DNA of 33,084 bases from Acidobacteriota bacterium (GCA_023384575.1 JAHDVP010000046.1:1-33084); one strand, 5' to 3'. Counted from the first letter of the stretch, positions 17,316-28,934 are shown. Translations and numbers: made by a program. The notes: generated by a model not told the origin, from the sequence alone.

Positions 17316-18479
17316 ATGAGCCCGACCTCCCCCCGCCGCTCCGTGGCCTTCCGGCGTCCCGTCGGCATCAAGGACATCGCCCGCGCGCTCGGCGTCTCGA
17401 CCGGCACGGTCGACCGTGCGCTGCACGCCAAGCCCGGCATCAACCCGATGACCAGGACGCGCGTGCTCCGCATGGCCGAGTCGCTCGGCTACCGGCCAAA
17501 TCTCGCCGCGCGGCACCTCAAGTCCCGCCGGGTGGTGCGCATCTCGGTCCACCTGCCCCGCGAGATTGCCCTCTTCTGGGACTCATTGCGCGAGGGCATC
17601 CGCCAGGCCGCCGCGCCGTTTGCGCCGACGCTCGAGGTCGACTTCGAGAGCTACCCGCGTCTTGGCGAGGGCGACGTGCCACTCTTCGAGCGCGCGCTCG
17701 GCGAGGGGACCAACGGCCTGATCGTGGCCCCAGGCGACCCCGTCGCGCTTCGCCCCTGGATCAGGGTGGCCGCCCAGCGCAGCATTCCTGTCGTCTGCGT
17801 GGTCACCGACGCGCCCGATACCCAGCGGCTGACGTCCATCTCGGCCGACCCGTACACCGTGGGCGCCGTGGCCGGCGAGTTCCTGTCGCGCTGCCTGCCG
17901 CAGGGTGGTCCGGTGGCGTTCTTCACCGGCTGGCTGTCGACGCAGGACCACGCCGACAAACTCCGGGGCTTCGAGGCCAGCACGCAGGCGCTCGGCGGCC
18001 ATCTCCGTCTCGCGGGGGTCGTCGAGGCCCACGACGACGAGCGGGAGTGCCGCCAGCACGCGCTCCATCTCCTGAGAGCGCAGCCCGACTTGAAGGGCGT
18101 CTACGTGAGCACCGTCAACTCACTGCCCGTGCTGCGCGCGGCGCAGGAACTCGGCCGCCTCGACGACCTCACGATCATCACGACGGACCTCTTCCCCGAG
18201 CTCGTCGACTGGATCCGGTCGGGCCGGGTGGCCGCCACCGTCTACCAGCGGCCAATCAGCCAGGGGCGGCTGGCCTTGCGTGCGCTCTACGAGTTCATCG
18301 TCCACGGCACGTGCCCGCCGTCGCGCATCAACGTCGTGCCGCACCTCGTGATGCGCAGCAACCTCGATTTCTTCCTCGAGCGGCTCCCGGTCGAGGGCGA
18401 CGTCCTGGCGGCGCCACTCGACGAACCGGCCTCGAGCACGGCGCGCGCGACGGTGCTCACGCTCGGCGCGAACGGTTGA
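17316..18479 (+). CDS. LacI-family transcriptional regulator
   Basis: A 387-residue regulator. Residues 17-37 form the LacI-type helix-turn-helix (GIKDIARALGVSTGTVDRAL), followed by GYRPNLAARHLKS (58-70), the hinge region that inserts at the centre of operators. The remainder is a periplasmic-binding-protein-like effector domain (ISVHLPREIALFWDSLREGI, GTNGLIVAPGD, GVYVSTVNSLPV, ITTDLFPELVDWI), so a sugar ligand is expected. The recognition helix STGTVDRAL differs from the usual VS..TVSR form, which fits a distinctive operator. No good ribosome site precedes the ATG at 17316; a GTG at 17343 is an alternative that would trim nine residues outside the helix-turn-helix. By position and operator type it is the best candidate for binding CGTGAACGTTCACG. 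The likely inducer is L-arabinose or an arabinose-derived intermediate. Confidence 0.93.
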   Translation: MSPTSPRRSVAFRRPVGIKDIARALGVSTGTVDRALHAKPGINPMTRTRVLRMAESLGYRPNLAARHLKSRRVVRISVHLPREIALFWDSLREGIRQAAAPFAPTLEVDFESYPRLGEGDVPLFERALGEGTNGLIVAPGDPVALRPWIRVAAQRSIPVVCVVTDAPDTQRLTSISADPYTVGAVAGEFLSRCLPQGGPVAFFTGWLSTQDHADKLRGFEASTQALGGHLRLAGVVEAHDDERECRQHALHLLRAQPDLKGVYVSTVNSLPVLRAAQELGRLDDLTIITTDLFPELVDWIRSGRVAATVYQRPISQGRLALRALYEFIVHGTCPPSRINVVPHLVMRSNLDFFLERLPVEGDVLAAPLDEPASSTARATVLTLGANG

Positions 18480-18491
18480 CGCCGCCGCATC

Positions 18492-21419
18492 TCAGGGGCG
18501 CCGCTCGACGACGATCGACGCACGCTCGCCGTCGACGGGCCAGCTGAAACGGAGCCGTCCGTCCTCACCCGCGGTGGCCGACGCGACCGCGCGGCCGTCC
18601 TGCCGCAGCTCGTACGTGCCGGGCGCGAGACCGGCGAGCCGCAGCCTGGCCTGATGGCTGAGTCCCGATCGATTCTCGAGGACGAAGGCGAGGCGGGAGC
18701 CGTCGGCGCCGATCTCGACGACCTCACCCGGGGCGAAGCCGTCCCAGTCGAGCCACACGTGCCGGCGCTTCCCATCGCGCGTCAGCAGGTGGAGCCGCTG
18801 TCTCAGTCCATCGCGTGGCACGACGCGGACGACGCCGCCCACGCCGGCATCGACCAGCGTGCCGCCGTACGCGACGCGCCCGAAGATGGCGTCGTCGGCC
18901 ACGATGGTGGCCGACGTCCGCAGGGCGCCGCCGAAACCGAGGTCGATCTCGCCGTCGTACGGCCAGGCGCCACGGCCGACATCCTTCCTGATCCACGTGC
19001 TGCCGAACTTCTCGGCGCTGAAGCCCCAGGCGGCGGCGCCATCGTTCTGCGGCCCGGGATACCAGTAGCCGTAGTTCGAGGCGGCCGTCCCCGAGTTCAC
19101 CATCGCCCACGCGCTGAGGTACGAGGCGTAGCCCACCCGCAGGAACGCGCCGGGCTCCGCCGCCACGTGCAGCGCGTAGTCGACGAGCGCCCAGCCGCCC
19201 ATCTGGGCCATGTAGCTCAGCGTGTAGCGGCTGCTCTCCCGCCGGTAGTCGCTGCCGAGGAAGTAGTAGGCCGGCTCGATGACGCCGCGGACCGCGAGGT
19301 TCGCCTTGATCTGACGCTCCATGAACTCGCCAATCCTCTCCCGAGGCAGCTCGGTGTGCGACCACCACTTGTCGAGCCGCGTGTCGTACCACGACCGCTC
19401 CACGGGCGTCAGCTCGTGGGCCATCGCGTAGCGCGCGATCGCGTGGGTCGACTCGAAGCCCGTCGTGTCGAAGCTGTATTCCGAGCGGAACGGGTAGGGG
19501 TCGTCGTAGACGAAGTAGGTGACCTTCTTCTCCCACTCGGCGCGCAGCCACGCCGCAGCGTCCCGGCGTCCTTCGGCTTCGAGCGCCTCGATGAGATCGA
19601 GCAGCACCAGCTCGTTGTAGCAGCCCCATTTGTAGATCTCGTAGAACGGCCGCAACGCGTACGGGTACGTGAAGTACGCGCGCGCCGTCTCGGTCGCCCG
19701 TTCGAGGTAGCCCGCCGCGTCGAGATACGTCGTCAGGCCGGGATACTGCTTCGCGATCTCGTACATGTGGAAGTAGAGCATCACGACGTGCGGGTAGTCG
19801 AACATGCGGAAGACGTGTTCGAGGCCCTTCCCGCTCGAGTCGAAGCCCCACGGGCTCGTGCGCAGCTCGTGCCAGTTGGGCACACCGTAGATGCCGTACG
19901 GGTACGGGTGTTCGGCATCGGTGCGCTGCAGTCCTCCCCAGACGAAGCGTTCGAGGTAGTACTCGATTGCCGCAATCTCGTCGCGGTCGGGGAAGTGGCG
20001 GTTCTTCGCAGCGAGAAAGGGCGCCTTGCTGAGGCCCGGGTCGTCGGCAGCGAGCACGTATCCCCACCACCCGTCGTAGCCGTCGGTGTCGTCCGGCCCG
20101 CGCAACACGCCCGATCGCATGTCCCAGATCGAGAAGAGGCCGTCGTACCAGCGATCGGGCCGGCGGTGCTGCTGGCTCGAGACGAGGAAGCGGGCACGCT
20201 TCTTCACGAGCGTTTCGACGGGCTCGGTGACGAAGAACTCCACCCGCGTGGTCCGCCCGTCGGCATCGCGCACGTCGACCCAGTTCTCGCCGAGCCGATT
20301 GAAATCGAGCCGGTAGATCACCGTGTCGGCGAGGCCCTGCGACGGGCCGAGACGCTCGACACGCGTCTGGCCCGGATGCTCGGCCTCGAGCGCCGCGATC
20401 GGCACGCGCGATCGGACGGCGACCCGCGCGTCGAGATCGGTCGGCACCGTCAAGCCCGGCACCACGTAGATGTCGGGAAGTCCCCTCGCGTACAGCGCGT
20501 CACGCACGCCCTCGATGTCGGGCGCGGTCTCGAACACGAAACCGAAGCGCGCCTCGTCGCCGGGCTGGCCCGACGGCGACAGCACGAGGCTCGTGTGCGG
20601 CTGGCGCCACGTGCCGCGTCGCTCCATCGGCCCCTTCGCCCCGGAGTGGATGTACACGTAGAAGTCCTGCCGGACGTCGCGGACCTGATCGGTGAGCTGG
20701 TGGAACTCGAGGCGTGTCCCGCGCTCGGGCGTCATCACGAGCAGTGGACCGACGCCGTTCGGTCGGACCCAGTACAGGAACGACCCGTCGCCGCCGACGA
20801 AGTGGTGCTTCACGAGCGTCTGCTCGTAAATGGCCTCTGGCGTCTCCCCACCGCGCGTGTTCATGTGCAACGGCAGGGCGACGTCGCCGACCTCGATGGC
20901 ACGGGTGCTGAGGTTGCGGACCCCGACGCGCCAGCCGAGCGCGCCGTCGATCACGGCGAAGCCCGATGTCAGCTCCAGCGCCGCCCCGCCGTCTGCGTGC
21001 GTCGTGTAGACGGCTTCATGGAACGATTCCCCCTCGCGCGGCGTGCCGCGGCGCACGGCGCGTGGCAGCGGCTGGGCCACCTCGGTTCGGTCCGTGCGCG
21101 CCTGCTTCCACCGCGCGTCGGGCTCGTGCCACCGGTAGTGGAGGACGACATCGCCCAACACGCGCCCCGTCGCGATATGCTCGGTGCCGAACCGGTCGCC
21201 GGCGATTCTGAGACTGGAGAGGCCGGCCTCGGTCGTCGTCACGACGAAGGGGCCGACGGCGATCGGCTCCTCGATCGCTGGCGAAGCCGACGCAGGCAGC
21301 AGGATCAGCGCAACGAGCGCGGCCGGCGCGACGAGAGGCCGGCGCGTCGGCGCCTCGGCCCTTGCGCAGGATGGCCCGACCGTGGTGAGGTGGGGTGTCG
21401 CCGGGAGTCGTGTACGCAT
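18492..21419 (-). CDS. Large secreted DUF5695-like putative carbohydrate-active protein
   Basis: A 975-residue exported protein. A long n-region is followed by a hydrophobic LVAPAALVALILLPASASP core (about 29-47). Residues to about 430 look like beta-sandwich domains; the middle (about 440-790) is rich in aromatic helix motifs such as WYDGLFSIWDMRSG, FVWGGLQRTDAEHPYPYGIY and FYEIYKWGCYNELVLLDLI, suggesting an (alpha/alpha)-barrel glycosidase fold. The C-terminus is beta-rich. I recognise it as DUF5695-like from memory of that family's repeated aromatic motifs; no activity can be assigned, and catalytic acids cannot be chosen reliably. It is convergent with the regulator (12-base gap) and divergent from the threonine dehydratase gene across only 42 bases. 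No copy of the regulon palindrome lies upstream, so it may not belong to the regulon despite its position. Confidence 0.72.
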   Translation of the reverse strand: MRTRLPATPHLTTVGPSCARAEAPTRRPLVAPAALVALILLPASASPAIEEPIAVGPFVVTTTEAGLSSLRIAGDRFGTEHIATGRVLGDVVLHYRWHEPDARWKQARTDRTEVAQPLPRAVRRGTPREGESFHEAVYTTHADGGAALELTSGFAVIDGALGWRVGVRNLSTRAIEVGDVALPLHMNTRGGETPEAIYEQTLVKHHFVGGDGSFLYWVRPNGVGPLLVMTPERGTRLEFHQLTDQVRDVRQDFYVYIHSGAKGPMERRGTWRQPHTSLVLSPSGQPGDEARFGFVFETAPDIEGVRDALYARGLPDIYVVPGLTVPTDLDARVAVRSRVPIAALEAEHPGQTRVERLGPSQGLADTVIYRLDFNRLGENWVDVRDADGRTTRVEFFVTEPVETLVKKRARFLVSSQQHRRPDRWYDGLFSIWDMRSGVLRGPDDTDGYDGWWGYVLAADDPGLSKAPFLAAKNRHFPDRDEIAAIEYYLERFVWGGLQRTDAEHPYPYGIYGVPNWHELRTSPWGFDSSGKGLEHVFRMFDYPHVVMLYFHMYEIAKQYPGLTTYLDAAGYLERATETARAYFTYPYALRPFYEIYKWGCYNELVLLDLIEALEAEGRRDAAAWLRAEWEKKVTYFVYDDPYPFRSEYSFDTTGFESTHAIARYAMAHELTPVERSWYDTRLDKWWSHTELPRERIGEFMERQIKANLAVRGVIEPAYYFLGSDYRRESSRYTLSYMAQMGGWALVDYALHVAAEPGAFLRVGYASYLSAWAMVNSGTAASNYGYWYPGPQNDGAAAWGFSAEKFGSTWIRKDVGRGAWPYDGEIDLGFGGALRTSATIVADDAIFGRVAYGGTLVDAGVGGVVRVVPRDGLRQRLHLLTRDGKRRHVWLDWDGFAPGEVVEIGADGSRLAFVLENRSGLSHQARLRLAGLAPGTYELRQDGRAVASATAGEDGRLRFSWPVDGERASIVVERRP

Positions 21420-21461
21420 GCGTCAGACATTCTGCCAGACCTCCGCTCGCGGGCCGCGCCG

Positions 21462-22445
21462 ATGATTGGGCTCGACGATTCGCTCACGCTCGACGAGCTC
21501 GAATCGGCCGCACGTGTGGTCTACGCCGTGATGCCGCCGACCCCGCAGTACCGCTGGCCGCTGCTCTGCGAGCGGCTCGGCACCGAGGTCTGGGTCAAGC
21601 ACGAGAACCACACGCCGGTCGGCGCATTCAAGGTCCGTGGGGGCCTCGTCTACTTCGACGCCCTCGTCCGGTCGTCGGCTCGGCCCGCGGGGGTGATCAG
21701 CGCGACGCGCGGCAATCACGGCCAGTCGGTCGCCTTCGCCGCCGCCCTTCACGACCTCCCGGCCACGATCGTCGTGCCGCACGGCAACAGCCGCGAGAAG
21801 AACGCGGCGATGCGGGCGCTCGGGGCCACGCTCATCGAGCACGGCGACGACTTCCAGGCCGCCAGGGAGTTCGCGGAGGCGCTGGCCAAGGAGCGTTCGC
21901 TCCACGCCGTGCCCTCGTTCCATCCGCGGCTCGTCGCCGGCGTCGCCACCTACAGCCTCGAGCTGTTCCGTGCGGTGGACCACCTCGACGTTGTCTATGT
22001 GCCGATCGGGATGGGGTCGGGCATCTGCGGCATGCTGGCCGCGCGCGATGCGCTGGGCCTCGCCACCGAGATTGTCGGCGTCGTGTCGGCGCACGCCACC
22101 GCCTATGCCGAATCGTTCGCCATCGGGCATACGGTCGAGAGGCCGGCCACCACGGCCCTGGCCGATGGCATGGCCTGCCGCGTGCCGGAGCCGGGCGCCC
22201 TCGCGCGGATCCGGCGGGGCGTCGAGCGGATCGTGCAGGTCGACGACGACGAGGTGGCGCGGGCGATGCGGCTGATCTTCGCCTGCACGCACAACACGGC
22301 CGAGGGCGCGGGAGCCGCCGGTGTCGCTGCCGCACTGCAGGAGGCTCGCCGGCTGACGGGTCGACGGGTGGCCGTCGTCCTGTCTGGCGGCAACGTCGAC
22401 AGCGGTGTCTTCGCCGGCGTGCTGGCCGGAGGGTCGGGGCGCTGA
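21462..22445 (+). CDS. Threonine/serine dehydratase-family PLP enzyme
   Basis: A 327-residue fold-type II PLP enzyme related to catabolic threonine ammonia-lyase, which forms 2-oxobutanoate and ammonia from threonine (or pyruvate from serine). Seen: PLP lysine K57 in TPVGAFKVRGG, substrate loop SATRGNHGQSVAFAA (80-94), phosphate-binding glycine loop VPIGMGSGICG and C-terminal VLSGGNVDSGVF. No ACT regulatory domain follows, so it is the short catabolic form. The ATG at 21462 has no clear Shine-Dalgarno. It is probably cotranscribed with the methyltransferase starting two bases after its stop. It is not obviously part of the sugar regulon, although amino-acid release from glycoprotein would be compatible. 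Confidence 0.9.
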   Translation: MIGLDDSLTLDELESAARVVYAVMPPTPQYRWPLLCERLGTEVWVKHENHTPVGAFKVRGGLVYFDALVRSSARPAGVISATRGNHGQSVAFAAALHDLPATIVVPHGNSREKNAAMRALGATLIEHGDDFQAAREFAEALAKERSLHAVPSFHPRLVAGVATYSLELFRAVDHLDVVYVPIGMGSGICGMLAARDALGLATEIVGVVSAHATAYAESFAIGHTVERPATTALADGMACRVPEPGALARIRRGVERIVQVDDDEVARAMRLIFACTHNTAEGAGAAGVAAALQEARRLTGRRVAVVLSGGNVDSGVFAGVLAGGSGR

Positions 22446-22447
22446 TC

Positions 22448-23227
22448 GTGCCGAGGGTCGACTACGATCGGATCGCCGCACTCTACGACGAACGCCTGCG
22501 CGACCACGCGCTCGATCGTGACCTCGTCGACCTGCTCGAAGCGCGGAGAGCGGCGGTCTCGACACCGGCACGCGTGCTCGACATCGGCTGTGGGACGGGA
22601 AAGCAGATCGCCGTCGATCGGGAGCAACTCACGGGCGTCCACTTCGTCGGGGTCGATCGGTCGGCCGCGATGCTGCGCATCGCGAGGTCACGATGCCCGG
22701 GGGCGACCTGGGTCCGCGCCGATGGCGTGCGGCTCCCGTTTGCCGCCTCGACCTTCGATTACGCGTGCAGCCAGTTCTCGTACCACCACATCGGCCGGAC
22801 GCGTCGCCTGCTCGCCGAGGCGTTTCGCGTGCTGCGGCCGAACGGACGCTTCTCGATGACGAACATCGACCCGTGGGGGATGCGCGGCTGGCTCGTCTAT
22901 CGCTACTTTCCCGAAGCCTTCGAGGCCGACCAGCGCGACTTCCATGCTGTCGACGACTTCGTCGCGTGGATGCGGCACGCCGGCTTCGACGACGTGCGCG
23001 TGCGGCGCACCGATCTGTCGAAGGTGGAACGGCTGGGGGCCTTCCTGTCGTACGCGTCGGCGAGGCATCGCGCGTCGCAGCTCATGACGATCTCCGATGC
23101 CGCCTACGCGGCGGGCCTGCGCTGTCTCGAGCACGCGGTGGCCCGCGAGGGTGACGTGGAGGTTGCCTCGCCGTTCGTTCTCGTCACCATCACCGGCGAC
23201 AAGACGGCGGTGTCGGGCGCGCCCTGA
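22448..23227 (+). CDS. Class I SAM-dependent methyltransferase
   Basis: A 259-residue cytoplasmic methyltransferase of the UbiE/COQ5-like (Methyltransf_11) type. Motif I is VLDIGCGTGKQ (43-53), followed by VGVDRSAAMLRIA (motif II), WVRADGVRLPF, YACSQFSYHHI and AFRVLRPNGRFSMTNIDPW (motif III region). The GTG start lies two bases after the preceding stop, indicating translational coupling to the dehydratase. The substrate is unknown; nothing in the sequence narrows it. Confidence 0.88.
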   Translation: MPRVDYDRIAALYDERLRDHALDRDLVDLLEARRAAVSTPARVLDIGCGTGKQIAVDREQLTGVHFVGVDRSAAMLRIARSRCPGATWVRADGVRLPFAASTFDYACSQFSYHHIGRTRRLLAEAFRVLRPNGRFSMTNIDPWGMRGWLVYRYFPEAFEADQRDFHAVDDFVAWMRHAGFDDVRVRRTDLSKVERLGAFLSYASARHRASQLMTISDAAYAAGLRCLEHAVAREGDVEVASPFVLVTITGDKTAVSGAP

Positions 23228-23340
23228 CGCACGCGGCGACTGGCCCATGCCGGATGCGGGATCCCGCACCGACGCGTCTCTCGTGCCCCCGTCGGGCCAC
23301 CTGCGTGCCGTGCGAGCGAGGTGCGCATCAGCGGGGCCGC

Positions 23341-23389
23341 CAGCCTGCCGCCTGTAGCCTGCCGCCTGCCGCCTGTGGCCTGCAGTCTG
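23341..23389. repeat. Seven-copy heptad tandem array
   Basis: Seven contiguous 7-bp units: CAGCCTG, CCGCCTG, TAGCCTG, CCGCCTG, CCGCCTG, TGGCCTG, CAGTCTG. The CCTG part is nearly fixed and the first bases vary. It lies in the convergent gap between the methyltransferase (+) and GH51 (-) genes, 16 bases from the GH51 stop. It belongs to the same family as the arrays at 82-109 and 3194-3207. Confidence 0.9.
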
Positions 23390-23405
23390 ATCGTGGCAAC
23401 GAAGC

Positions 23406-24962
23406 TCACTCGAGGCGCAGCTCGAGGATCGTCAGCGAGTGTTTCGGGAACGTCCACGAGAACGAGCCGCCGTCGACGTCGACGCGCGCGCTGCGGATCG
23501 TGGGTCGCACCTTCAGGTCGTCGCCGAAGCCGTGTGTGGCTTTCAGATCGTCGTGGTACAGGTGCCAGACGCCGATGTCGGGGCGCGGCCGGCCCTGCTG
23601 ACTCTCGATGCGCGCCGTGATGCCGCGGTCGCGGCTGCGATTGAGGACGTTGACGAACACGCGTCGCGTCTTCGGGTCGAAGGTGGACGAGACGTCCAGG
23701 TACTGCAGCGGCGGCCGCTTGTCGAGGCTGAAGGTGGGCCCCGACACCCAGACGTCGAGCGAGGTGAACCCGCGCTGCCTCCCGTACTCGACGAGCGGGA
23801 AGTAGGTCGGCTGGAGGAAGAGGCCCTCGCGGTTCGTCATGATGGGCGCAATCACGTTCACCATCTGCGCGAGGTTGGCCATCTTGACCACGTCGGCGTG
23901 ACGGAAGAAGACGTTGAAGAACATGCCCATCGCCAGGGCATCCTCGAAGTTGTAGATCTCCTCGAGCCCCTGCGCCGTGAACGCGCGGTACCACACGTTC
24001 CATTCGTCGTACGCGATGAAGATGGGACGCGGCTCGGGCTGGCCCGACTGCGCCTCGCGAATCTGCGCGGCGGTCACGCGGATGTAGTGTTCGATGGTGC
24101 GCGACCACCCGCCGAGGAACCGCTCGAGATCGTCGTCGCGGTTGTTGATGTAGGTGTGCAGCGCAATGTAGTCGACGTGATTCCGCAGGGCACGAAGCAC
24201 CGTGCGGTTCCAGTGAATCCAGTCGCCCCCGTAGTGGCTCGGGCCGTTGGCGACCAGCTTGATGTCGCGGTCGACGGCGCGCATGGCCTTCGCGGCCTCG
24301 AGCGCCATCTTCGCGTAGTCTTCGGCGTTCTTGTGCCCGAGCTGCCACGGCCCGTCGATCTCGTTGCCGAGCGCCCAGTACTTCACCTTCCACGGGTCGT
24401 CGCGGCCGTTCTTCCGGCGCTCGTTCGCCCAGAAGGTCGAGCGCGCCTCGTTCGTGTACTCGACCCACTGGCGGGCGTCCTCGATCGTCCCGAGCCCGAG
24501 GTTGATGCAGATGTACGGCTCGATGCCGAGAGCCTCGGCGTAGTCGAGGAACTCGTGCGTGCCGAAGCGGTTCGACTCGAGGGCGCCCCAGGCGCCGTCG
24601 ATCCGCACGGGCCGCTGGTCCTTCGGGCCGATGCCGTCTTTCCAGTTGTAGCCCGACACGAAGTTGCCACCGGGCCAACGCAGGATCGACACGTCGAGCT
24701 CCCTGACGGCGGCCATCACGTCCTTCCGATAGCCCAGCTCGTCGGACAGCGGACTGCCCTCCTCGTAGACGCCGCCGTAGATCATCCGCCCGAGGTGCTC
24801 GGCGAAGTTGCCGAAGACGTGGGGGTGCACCTCGCCGATCGCGCGGTCGACGTCGATCTTGATGCGCGCCTCCGGACCCTGACCCTGGGCGCCGGGTGAG
24901 GCGACGATCAGGGGGAAGACGAGGAACGGTACGGCGAGCAGCGGGCGAGGGACTCGAAGCAT
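23406..24962 (-). CDS. Secreted GH51 alpha-L-arabinofuranosidase
   Basis: A 518-residue glycosidase that removes alpha-L-arabinofuranosyl groups from arabinan, arabinoxylan or arabinogalactan chains by a retaining mechanism. Seen: [20 protein letters not shown] (51-70) and [20 protein letters not shown] (about 94-113) at the start of the (beta/alpha)8 barrel, acid/base E201 in [11 protein letters not shown], nucleophile E320 in [10 protein letters not shown], and a C-terminal beta-sandwich. Residues 1-28 are a signal peptide, so it acts outside the cytoplasm, unlike many intracellular GH51 enzymes. ATG 24962 is preferred over the one 33 bases upstream because GGAGG precedes it and the signal peptide begins there. 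It is divergent from the S9 peptidase, with operator copy 3 between. Confidence 0.95.
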   Translation of the reverse strand: MLRVPRPLLAVPFLVFPLIVASPGAQGQGPEARIKIDVDRAIGEVHPHVFGNFAEHLGRMIYGGVYEEGSPLSDELGYRKDVMAAVRELDVSILRWPGGNFVSGYNWKDGIGPKDQRPVRIDGAWGALESNRFGTHEFLDYAEALGIEPYICINLGLGTIEDARQWVEYTNEARSTFWANERRKNGRDDPWKVKYWALGNEIDGPWQLGHKNAEDYAKMALEAAKAMRAVDRDIKLVANGPSHYGGDWIHWNRTVLRALRNHVDYIALHTYINNRDDDLERFLGGWSRTIEHYIRVTAAQIREAQSGQPEPRPIFIAYDEWNVWYRAFTAQGLEEIYNFEDALAMGMFFNVFFRHADVVKMANLAQMVNVIAPIMTNREGLFLQPTYFPLVEYGRQRGFTSLDVWVSGPTFSLDKRPPLQYLDVSSTFDPKTRRVFVNVLNRSRDRGITARIESQQGRPRPDIGVWHLYHDDLKATHGFGDDLKVRPTIRSARVDVDGGSFSWTFPKHSLTILELRLE

Positions 24963-25015
24963 CGACGCCTCCGGGCACCAGGGGGCCGTGTTCATGCTAC
25001 CGGTTTTTCCTGGTG

Positions 25016-25031
25016 GCGTGAACGTTTACGA
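25016..25031. promoter_or_regulatory. Regulon operator, copy 3 (one arm mismatch)
   Basis: GCGTGAACGTTTACGA keeps the CGTGAACGTT core with one C-to-T change in the right arm. It lies in the 102-base gap between the divergent GH51 and S9 peptidase genes, so one site may control both. Confidence 0.72.
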
Positions 25032-25064
25032 TGCGCTATTTTGCCGTCGAACAGGAGGATGCCC

Positions 25065-27368
<2,304 letters not shown>

Positions 27369-27683
27369 CGGCGAGGTCTGCGCGTCCTCCGGCCGAGCAC
27401 TGTCCACGTGAGGCCGGCGCGTCCCGGCACCGCGCGCCTGGCGACGCCGACCTCCGTTCACCGGGTCACGGCACGGGCGGTGCGAGCGTCAACTCGATGG
27501 TGACTGCCCGCGCGACCGGCAACGACACCACCCGGCTGTCCGGGAGATCGGTCTTCCATCCGAACGGCAATCTGGGTCGTGGCTCCGCCCCGGGGCCGGT
27601 ATTCGTCGTGACGAAGGCGGTCGGCGTCAGCCTATGCGGGGTCGGCCCGCGTGTCCGGGCGCAGTTGACGGCGCGAGCCAGGT
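27369..27683. other. Intergenic region between convergent genes
   Basis: No complete gene is seen. The minus-strand frame between about 27466 and 27650 reads like protein (FGWKTDLPDSRVVSLPV and RAVTIELTL) and might be a decayed C-terminal gene remnant, but it has no start of its own and I recognise no family. No strong hairpin was noticed. Confidence 0.4.
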
Positions 27684-28616
27684 CTACGCGGTCGGGTCGG
27701 CGGCTGCGACTGGGGCGGCGCGCCGCTCCGTCCACGCCGCGCGAAGCAGGCTTGTGGCCGTGTAGAGGACGACCACGATCACGAGCCACCGCACCGCCAC
27801 GAGCGGCAACGATTTGACGATGTAGGCCGCCAGCAGCACCGCGGGCAGGCCACCGAGCGTCAGGCCGAGTGCGGCGCGCCGGCTGTAGCTGCCGGCGCCG
27901 ATGAAGCGGAGGCTGCCGACGGGCATCAGGAACGCGCACGAGCCCATCATGATGGGGAAGGCGGCCTTCGGGTTCATGCCGAGCAGGCTGACCAGGATCA
28001 TGCACGGCGCGTAAAGGCCGATGCCCAGCGTCATCAGCGCACCGAAGATGAAGTTGCCGGCGAGCGCGAGGCCGAGCCGTGTGCCACGGACGCCGAGCGC
28101 CGCGCCGCCGGCCGGAAAGAGATCGAACTGGGCCATGAGCATCAGTGCCGCCGCTGCCAACAGCGCCGAGCCCATGCCGATTTGAATCCGATGGCGCGGC
28201 CAGCCGGCCACCACGCCGGCACCCAACCAGGCGCCGACGACCGACGCGGCGATCATGGCCACGAGCGTCAGCGCGTCCACCTCGATGATCGACGTGTAGA
28301 TGAACGCCTGCGCGACGACCGGCAGGGTGTGCCCCGCGTTGAGCGTCCCAGGAATGATGCGATCGGGAACCACGCGCCTCAGCCGGTACAGCGCTGTCGT
28401 CGTGGCGAACGAGCCGATGCCGAGCGTATCGAAGAAGTTGGTGACGGCGCCGATGCCGAGCTGCAGCGCTGTCGGCGCGCGCCCGTCGAGCGCTTCAGGG
28501 GCCGCGGTGCCCTGATGCGCCCGGCCTCGGCTTATGAGCCGAGCCCAGCCGGCCACGAACAGCGTGGTCGTCAGGGCGAGCATCCAGTACAGCACCGCGA
28601 TAGGGTTGACGATCAT
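27684..28616 (-). CDS. TauE/SafE-type (TSUP) membrane permease
   Basis: A 310-residue inner-membrane protein with about eight hydrophobic spans. It has the two-half architecture of the sulfite exporter TauE/SafE family: first half LGIGAVTNFFDTLGIGSFATTTALYRL, second half GNFIFGALMTLGIGLYAPCMILVSLLG followed by NPKAAFPIMMGSCAFLMP. Family members move sulfite, sulfonates or other small organic anions; the substrate here is unknown. The ATG at 28616 begins a short hydrophobic N-terminus. It is transcribed away from the downstream glycosidase gene and shares the 462-bp gap with it. Confidence 0.88.
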   Translation of the reverse strand: MIVNPIAVLYWMLALTTTLFVAGWARLISRGRAHQGTAAPEALDGRAPTALQLGIGAVTNFFDTLGIGSFATTTALYRLRRVVPDRIIPGTLNAGHTLPVVAQAFIYTSIIEVDALTLVAMIAASVVGAWLGAGVVAGWPRHRIQIGMGSALLAAAALMLMAQFDLFPAGGAALGVRGTRLGLALAGNFIFGALMTLGIGLYAPCMILVSLLGMNPKAAFPIMMGSCAFLMPVGSLRFIGAGSYSRRAALGLTLGGLPAVLLAAYIVKSLPLVAVRWLVIVVVLYTATSLLRAAWTERRAAPVAAADPTA

Positions 28617-28890
28617 CTCGTGCGTTTCTCGGAACGAGCCCGCGCCATCCTAACATCGACCGGTGCCGACCGCCCGCCTCCCGCCCGGCCGACGGGCCAC
28701 AGCCGAGCGCGCCACGACCGTCGACGCTTCGCTCTTTCGAGCGCGGCTTCATGACGAGGATCTCGGGGCCATCGCCCGTCGGTCGCCGGGCGCGCCCTCG
28801 GGACGTCATGTTCGCCGACCGCGCGCGCGAACGGGACGGCCTGTGACGCGGCTTGCTTGAAGCGTCCCCCTCGTGTGGTCTTCGCGCCCC

Positions 28891-28919
28891 TTGATTCTGG
28901 GGGGCGAGATCGGTATGAT
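28891..28919 (+). promoter_or_regulatory. Sigma70-type promoter of the large glycosidase gene
   Basis: TTGATT (28891-28896) and TATGAT (28914-28919) are separated by exactly 17 bases. The -10 element runs straight into operator copy 4, so a bound LacI-type repressor would cover the transcription start, expected near 28926. Confidence 0.65.
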
Positions 28920-28934
28920 CGTGAACGTTCACGG
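28919..28934. promoter_or_regulatory. Regulon operator, copy 4 (perfect palindrome)
   Basis: TCGTGAACGTTCACGG contains the perfect 14-bp palindrome CGTGAACGTTCACG (28920-28933), identical to copy 2. It overlaps the end of the -10 box and the predicted start of transcription of the downstream glycosidase-like gene. Confidence 0.82.

Noticed and set aside
18654-21461. A long plus-strand frame upstream of and in phase with the threonine dehydratase
   Set aside because: It is the antisense of the DUF5695-like gene. The enzyme's conserved start is at 21462.
27466-27683. Possible C-terminal gene remnant on the minus strand
   Set aside because: It reads somewhat like protein but has no start, no partner frame and no recognised family; kept only as a note on the intergenic region.
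28663-28860. A 65-residue plus-strand frame upstream of the large glycosidase
   Set aside because: No ribosome site, Arg/Pro/Thr-rich low-complexity composition, and located upstream of the promoter.
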